Shown here one piece after another: positions 58,090 to 64,000 of a DNA stretch of 64,000 nt. The stretch is from Selaginella moellendorffii (taxonomy: Eukaryota; Streptophyta; Lycopodiopsida; Selaginellales; Selaginellaceae). The stretch spans positions 380,653 to 444,652 of the forward strand of contig NW_003314361.1 of the NCBI RefSeq assembly GCF_000143415.4. The letters run 5' to 3'. Position numbers and translations under genes: made by a program. The notes beneath the pieces are model-generated. The model had not been told where the DNA came from and made no database searches. It saw only the letters and a list, made by a program, of their open reading frames with translations. Numbering within the stretch: position 1 is the stretch's first letter; each line of letters begins with the position of its first letter.

Positions 58090-59320
58090 GATTGTGACAA
58101 AGTGGTTGGTGTTATGCTAAGACGACATGGTTGTCCTATTGCGTTCTATTGCAAGAAATTGGATGAAACCCAACGAAAATGGCCAACACACGAGAAAGAG
58201 ACGTTTGCTATAGTGTCACCATTGGAACACTAAAGAACATACCAAGGTTTCTATAGATAATAACACACTAAATTACTTTGCTACGCAGCCTAAGCTTATG
58301 CCAAAGTAAGTTCGTTGGCAAGAGAAGCTTGCTAAATTTGATATTGAAATAATATATAAACTTGGTAAAGACAATATTGTTCCAAATGCATTGAGTCATC
58401 AGGCTCAGTTCTAGGCAATATCAGCAATCAATTTAGACTAGTTGGAGAATGTTTGGGCTTCGTATGGTAGTGATCCATTGGTAAAGGCACTCTTGCACTA
58501 TGCAGAGTTGTCGAAGTAAAACCCTAGTATTGAAGCAGTGAAAGTTGCTAGTCGAACCAATGCAAAGCTTCACTTTTCAATATGGGATGGGCTTATATTC
58601 TATAAGTAAGAAAGATTGTATCTTCCCTATAAGGATCTATAGTAGTTGTTTTTGCAGGAACATCATGATATTCTGGTAGTAGGATATGGTGGAAAAAGAA
58701 AAACTCTTGCTTTATTGAAAAAGGGATTTTTCTAGTTTGGTATGAAAGGTGATGTAACGGATTGTGTCCATTCCTACCCTATATGCCAGCAATGTAACCA
58801 TAGAACTGAGAAGTAGGCTGGAAAGTTGCAGTGCATTCTAGCACCGGCATGGCCATTTCAGAGTGTGATACTTGATTTCATCACTTGCTTGCCGAAGTCT
58901 AAGGGTTATGATACTTTGATGGTGGTTATGGATTGATTATTGAAGATTGCGCACTTCATTCTAACTGTGAAAATAGTGAATGCGAAGCAAGCAACAAAGC
59001 TCTTTTTCCATGAAATAGTACGAGTTTGTGGTTTTCCCAAAGAGATGATCTTGGATAGGGATTTAAGATTTACAGAGAAGTTTTGGAGCACACTATTCTA
59101 GTTATTAGGTACCAAGTTGAAGTTTAGTATGGCTTATCATCCTTAAACTGATAGGTAGACCGAACATGTAAATGCTCAAGTTGAGGATTATCTGCGGTAC
59201 TATATCGCAATAGACCAATGTGACTGGGTTTAGCATTTGGACACAGTAGAAATTTGTTATAACAACACACTTCACTGTGCTATTGGCTGTTTTCCATAGG
59301 AAATGCTACAAGGGAATGCT
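58090..59320 (+). pseudogene. Ty3/gypsy RNase H and integrase remnant, plus strand
   Basis: This continues the element at 54961-57022. RNase H pieces read IAFYCKKLDETQRKWPTHEK and GKDNIVPNALSHQ. The integrase zinc region has HHDILVVGYGG and CPICQQC-like cysteines near 58790. The core has FQSVILDFITCLPKSKGYD, KLFFHEIVRVCGFPKEMILD and KLKFSMAYHP, then YNNTLHCAIG near 59260. Stops are frequent. The match ends near 59320, where unrelated sequence begins. Confidence 0.8.
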
Positions 59321-60049
59321 TGTGGGGTGCCTTAAGGGCAGGGTTCCATGCTCCACCCTTGGGGGGAAATTTCCAGGGGGGAGAAATAAAACCCTGGGTT
59401 CCATGCCCCCCCTGGTGACATGGCACCAAAAATGGGGGGGAAGGGGGGAACCTGGTGTCCCCCCTATAAATTTCTCTTGGAGCCTAGAACCCAGTAAAAT
59501 ACACAAATAAAATAATGCCACATGGCTAAATTGCCACATCATCTAAAAATTTCACCTGCCTAATTTTGCTGTCATGTGAGCATGCAAGTTCTTGGAGGGT
59601 TTTGGGGGGGATTTTTGCAATGATTTGAGAAGGAAGTTTATAAGAAATGGAAAATTGCTCACCCTCATCTCATCCATGGTCACAATTTGCTTTTATTCTA
59701 GTTCACCAATAGTTCAAACTCATATAAGTATAAAATTTTGTAGTTCTAGAATTGTGCTTGTTTTTCTTAATGTCTAGGAAGAAGAGCGCTCTTCTTTTAG
59801 TGTTAACATGGGATTTATGTCAAATGTAGTTATGATCTAGGTATTTTTTATTTTCTCTTTGGTTTTTCTATTTTGTTTAGTAAAATTTTACAATGGTTTT
59901 TAGCCTGGCATTTCTACATTTAACCTGATGATTGGATTTGTTCCAAGTATCCTTACAATGCAAGCTAACTTCAATTCATCAAGCTAGATATTTTTTTTCC
60001 AATTGTTTTTCTACTTTGTTTTGAATGCATTTTTGCAACAGCAAGGATT
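59321..60049. other. Left part of the Harbinger-like element, non-coding
   Basis: At 59340-59480 the phrase GGGTTCCATGC recurs amid G and C homopolymers. TTA at 59332-59334, just before AGGGCAGGGTTCC, could be a Harbinger-type target trinucleotide, but the right end is not in view to confirm it. No coding frame is convincing up to 60049. Confidence 0.35.
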
Positions 60050-61110
60050 TCATGGTGGGGGAATCAGAAATTCCTCTTTCACAACTTTATTATCACTACC
60101 TCCTCTAGGAACTAGCTCTTTTGATGGAGCAACAAGTACTCCAGAGGTACATTAAATATTATTTGTGTTTATTTTTTGATTTCACAACTTGTTTTCCCAA
60201 AATGAACCAACTTTGAATGATGAACAAAAAGGAAAATGGTCTATTGATGAAAACATGGCTCTTCAGTATGCAAAGAGGATGGAAAAAGAGAAGGATTGAG
60301 AAGACGGTGGCCGTAAAAAATCGATGAAAGGACCAAAGAAGTGGCAACACATTTCCAACATCTTACGTTCATGGGAATTTTGTCACACACAAAAGCAATG
60401 TGAGTCACAATGGGATGAGCTTGCGAAAAAGTGGAGGCAGATTAGCGATTACAAGAACAACATCCTATTGGGGAAACCATCTTACTTTAATGGTGAGTTT
60501 ACTACAGGGATGAAGAAGGATGCAAAACTTCCTTGTGCATTCGATGAAGGCCTCTACAATGAGATGTCATTGTGAATGACACGGTCGAGAGCGAATGTTC
60601 TAGGTAACCACTGAGTTGATACATCTATGTGTTCTACAATTGGCAATGAGTCACCAGGCTATGGTAAAGTCATTTAGATTTTTTGAATGATTTTTGTTTC
60701 TATTTTTTCTAGAGACAAATACAATTGCAAATCCAAATCAGATGTTATATTTGAGACACAAAATCCTGGAGATGCTAACAAGGACATTCCAAAAGTAGCA
60801 GTTGGTAGGAAAAAAGTTCCAATTGCTACAGGGAAAAAATGCAAGTGCACTCCTTAGGGATCTGATAGTCTTCTCGAGCAAAGTGATGAGCAAAGGAAAG
60901 CAATGATGCATAACCTTTGAAATAGCAATATACAAATGATGGAAAAAATGGAGGCAATTGATGATTGACGCCACCAAGCTTCAATTGCTACTGCAGATAG
61001 GAGACCTACAATGATGTTGCAAGGAACATACATGATGTGTGAGGAATTTCGATTGCTGCAGTAGGCTTTTGTGGAATCAACTATGACAAAGGAGAAGTAG
61101 AATTGCAAAC
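60050..61110 (+). pseudogene. PIF/Harbinger ORF1 (Myb/SANT-like DNA-binding protein), broken
   Basis: The plus strand carries a SANT/trihelix-like domain, best seen at 60324-60575: KGPKKWQHISNIL, CESQWDELAKKWRQISDY, then KKDAKLPCAFDEGLY. Upstream, an MALQYAKRMEKEK-like stretch is separated by a stop. Downstream pieces (SDVIFETQNPGDANKD, RKKVPIATGKKCK, then an MMEKMEAIDD helix) continue to about 61110. PIF/Harbinger elements encode such an ORF1 beside the transposase to bring it to the element ends. Several stops are present. Confidence 0.7.
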
Positions 61111-61170
61111 TTTGTATTTTAAAGTTACACTTATTTCGCACGGGGTTTTGGGGTTTTGCACGTCTTCGTG

Positions 61171-61362
61171 GCTATGGCGTCCCTGTCTGGATCGGTGGCA
61201 TCCAAGGCCGTGAAGCTTGCTAGAGCAGCAGCGCCGGTGGTGGCCAAGAAGGCCATGACAGGAACGACAAACAGAGACATGGATTCTGAAGTGTGAGAAG
61301 AGGAGCGACTTTAATCACTGGGAATTCCAGGTATTTTTAGATCCTTGGGCGATTGCATGCAG
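61171..61362 (+). pseudogene. Short host-like exon, unidentified (possible mitochondrial N-terminus)
   Basis: An ATG at 61174 opens MASLSGSVASKAVKLARAAA, then VVAKKAMTGTTNRDMDSEV and a stop. In the next frame CEKRSDFNHWEFQ follows up to 61330. The Ser/Ala/Arg/Lys-rich N-terminus resembles a mitochondrial presequence. GC-rich codon use contrasts with the AT-rich surroundings. I cannot name the family. It is probably a captured or truncated first exon. Confidence 0.4.
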
Positions 61363-62167
61363 GCTGTGATGGGGATTCGCTTCAGCAGCATTGATAATCT
61401 GCTTGAGATTCACAACAAGGAAGCAAATCGCAGGTTTGTTTGTTTGATTTCATTCCCTTCTCGTCTAGCAAGCTAGCATCTGATTGTTCTATTTTTTTTT
61501 CTTTGTTGTCGTTAAGCTATTGGGACCTCAACTGGAATGAGCCTGGAGGGAAGGACACTTTTGATGTGTAAGGCAAACTTTGTTTACTCATTCGTGATTG
61601 CTAACCGATCAGCCATCGCTACAAATTTTCAGTCCCAGTGGAACAATTTTCCAGGTTGTGTGTAGTGATGGTGACAAGGTGGAACTTTCATTTCTGCAGC
61701 CTTACATTCCGGAAACAAAGATGCTTCCTCTTAACATCGACAAAAGGTGAGTGATTCTCTTTTCATTGTGTGCTAGTAGCTAGCTTTGCTGACTTAAAAT
61801 GTAGATTTGTTCTTCTCCATGGCAACACTAGATTTTACAATTATGGAATCTATGAGAGGCTGGCTGGATGGCCAGACTTCAACCTTAATCAAACACGGGT
61901 GACTTTTAAACTCCGCAAGGACAGGTCTGGAAAAATATCCGAGCTTTCATCCTTCCTGATACTTTGCTGGCTTATAGTTTCCAGTTCATGGCAATGGCCG
62001 ATACAAAACAGTGGCTAATGCCATCGCTGGATGATCACTTGCAACAACACTGCACACAGCTAGCTTATCTTGAGGCTGTTTTGATTCATACTTCTCAAAA
62101 TCCTGAGTTTCGAGGTCAAGTATGCGATGAACGCTATGTTTTTGATGAATATAAATTTCCAGCGTGA
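61363..62167 (+). pseudogene. Rhamnogalacturonate lyase (PL4) gene fragment with introns
   Basis: Exons at 61363-61433, 61517-61567, 61633-61746, 61805-61924 and 61979-about 62150 join in frame. They read MGIRFSSIDNLLEIHNKEAN, YWDLNWNEPGGKDTFDV, FVLLHGNTRFYNYGIYE, LAGWPDFNLNQTRVTFKLRK and FMAMADTKQWLMP, then AYLEAVLI and a stop at 62165. This is the N-terminal catalytic region of plant rhamnogalacturonate lyase, which cleaves pectin backbone in cell walls. The start and the C-terminal fibronectin-like and carbohydrate-binding domains are missing. Introns are intact, so it was moved as DNA or truncated in place. Confidence 0.8.
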
Positions 62168-62518
62168 ATGTGAGAGGAAAGAGTTTCCTTGCAAAAGATG
62201 GCCTTCTAATCGTGATGCTTGCAGATATGCAACGATGTTGCAGAGCTACCAGTGGGCTGTGCGGTCACCATTGTCAACAACAAGGTATTGGCCTGTGTCA
62301 TGCTCTAAGGCATTGTGGATCTCAGCTCAAGTTTCATTGTCTTTCTGATTCAACAGGGACTTCTTGCCTTATGTCAAGTGATCTGAAACATGACAAATGC
62401 TTTGTTCTTTTTGTGATGGATTGTGGTGCAAGTCTCATGCAACAGGATCTTAAAAGAGGATCAACATTGAAACGTTTAGTTTTTGTCACTCTTAAGTAAA
62501 TAAAGTACAATAGTATTG
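62168..62518. other. Coding-like sequence of unknown origin
   Basis: The plus strand has open stretches in all three frames (for example KRWPSNRDACRYATMLQS and AELPVGCAVTIVNNKVLAC) with splice-like GT and AG sites. I cannot join them to a known family. It may be more captured host sequence between the lyase fragment and the transposase. Confidence 0.3.
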
Positions 62519-63870
62519 TCACTCTAAGCTTTCTATAAACCTTTCCACTATGTCTCTTAATGGTATGCCATCTTTAGCTGAATGAAGAGACCTTTGTGGA
62601 AGGTAACTTGCATCATGGTTAAATTTGTTGGGGTCAAAATCTTCCATGAACCTATCATTTTGTGTGATCATTAAGTTACGTAGCATGCAACAAGCCATGA
62701 TGTTATTCGCAAAGATGCCTGGATGACCTCTGAATCCTTTCCGAGCTAGCAATTTCCATTGCCTCTTTAAAATTCCAAAAGATCACTTGACAACAATCTT
62801 CGTAGAAGAATGAAGGAAGTTGTACTACTCTTTGCCATAAAACATGTTTGGATATGGGACCAAAATTAGTAAAGCACAATCATATCCTCCATCAACAATG
62901 ATATACTATGGAATGTCCCCAAATTCTGTGTGGTACACTAGACCACATAAACACTTCTTCTCAATCCAAGCCTTCTTCAAACCATTAGAATTCCAAACTT
63001 GTCTATCTGGAACACTACTTGCTATCCCTGTTGTTATGTCAAGGAATGAAGTCTTATTGTCTACCACAGTTTGAACTACCATCGAGTAGTACTTTTTTGC
63101 CCCAATATACCAATCCATTGCATCCTCTGATCTTGGGAGCTCAATTGCAATATGAGTGCAATCCATTGCACCACAACAATTTGGAAATCCATGCAATCTC
63201 TAAAATCCAGCTATAACTTCTTTCATTCCCTCCTTATCCAGCCAATGGATCATTAGTCTTTCATGCTCAAGCAATGCATACCTAAAACGGCGTAGACAAG
63301 TTTGGGCAGTGCATGAAGCCACTCCAAATGCATCACCAATTGTTCGCCACATATTCCCAGATGCTAAACATTTCTAAGCAATAGATACTTACTTTGAAAC
63401 AGGCAAGTGCTGCCCTGGTATTTCTGCCAAACCTGGAGGAGGCCTCCTAACCAATTTTGGAGCAAGCTCATCACAAAGAAAAGTGAATGTAGATATTGAA
63501 ACCCGAAAAACTTCTTTGAATCTTTGTGGATCTATATGGAGAACCTCAAGCTTTGTTTGATACCACTAGTGTAGACTTCTCAACTTGATGTAGTACACAC
63601 CGATTGATAGCCATAGGAGCTCCTTTTTAGTGATCACTCTCTCAACAAATGAAGATGTCGCTGGACATGGCATAGAAAGCACTATAACAATCACTTCCTC
63701 CACCATTCGAATGAACAAGAGTTTTCTTGAAACCGAAACTAAAATCATATCCTCCTCCTTCAAAAAGAACAACTCTACCAAATTTAAGTTCTTCATCACA
63801 ATCCCTATAGTATGGGAAATGATCGCCAAGGAAGAATTGCTGAGCTGTGGCATACTGTGCGCTCAATTTA
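62519..63870 (-). pseudogene. PIF/Harbinger transposase (DDE_Tnp_4), inactive
   Basis: On the minus strand the order is RVSISTFTFLCDELAPKLV (about 63510), GNMWRTIGDAFGVASCTAQT (about 63345), then the nuclease core HGFPNCCGAMDCTHIAIELP (first Asp). It continues YYSMVVQTVVDNKTSFLDI, then IVDGGYD (second Asp, about 62895), and SFGILKRQWKLLARKGFRG at about 62790-62720. The position that normally has the third acidic residue reads VVK followed by TGA, so the catalytic Glu is gone and the frame is stopped. The Harbinger family moves by cut-and-paste, usually at TTA/TAA. Confidence 0.85.
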
Positions 63871-64000
63871 GGGCAAACAAAATTAGTGCTCTAATCCTTT
63901 ATGAAGTGGGAAAAAAACCTCTGATGTGTAACCCTACATGGCATATAAAAAAAGGGTTACATGTAACCATTAAAAAAAAGGGGAGGGGAGGTTTTTTTGT
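63871..64000. other. Right edge of window, A/T and G homopolymers
   Basis: No gene. GTAACCCTA (63929) and an inverted GGGTTACATGTAAC (63953-63966) form a short hairpin-like inverted repeat around an A-run. The last 30 bp are homopolymer-rich. The element's right terminal repeat was not found and may be outside the window. Confidence 0.4.

Overview
This window is nuclear DNA of a land plant. Genes have short introns (the ones I placed are about 44-67 bp). The gene families are plant ones: red chlorophyll catabolite reductase, RopGEF, PLS-class PPR, DUF538, class III LRR receptor kinase, and plant SBDS with a C-terminal zinc finger. Compact GC-rich gene islands alternate with AT-rich retrotransposon debris. 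The short introns, intronless PPR gene and overall style suggest a lycophyte such as Selaginella moellendorffii; that species call is inference. Two N runs and a noisy stretch show it is a draft assembly.

Layout. 1-8350 is a nest of three Ty3/gypsy-type elements in minus orientation. The innermost is a chromovirus (777-7394) with 1.15-kb LTRs, a 5-bp target duplication and most of its reverse transcriptase deleted. 8351-10840 is AT-rich and gene-free. 10846-22800 is a gene island: PPR pseudogene, RCCR, LRR receptor-like kinase, DUF538 protein, PPR protein, small membrane protein, LysM protein and RopGEF.

22596-38436 is a head-to-tail tandem duplication. Unit 1 is 22596-30150 and unit 2 is 30151-38436. 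Each unit holds the 3' end of RopGEF, threonyl-tRNA synthetase, an AT-rich secreted lectin-like gene, older lectin and IVD relics, and the 3' end of isovaleryl-CoA dehydrogenase. The second ThrRS copy is broken, while both lectin frames stay open. 38237-49375 is a second gene island: IVD, SBDS, a multidomain NTPase/PHD/SAP-like gene resembling Crinkler-RHS proteins, an SBDS pseudogene, a trihelix-UMP kinase fusion and a SET-domain lysine methyltransferase.

49376-64000 is decayed LTR-element sequence, including a plus-strand gypsy element split by an LTR and an assembly gap. It ends in a broken PIF/Harbinger element. Pieces of host genes, including rhamnogalacturonate lyase exons, lie between its SANT ORF and its transposase.

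The host genes are unrelated housekeeping or signalling genes and do not form one pathway. The most unusual item is the NTPase-PHD-nuclease-like-SAP gene at 42021-44255.
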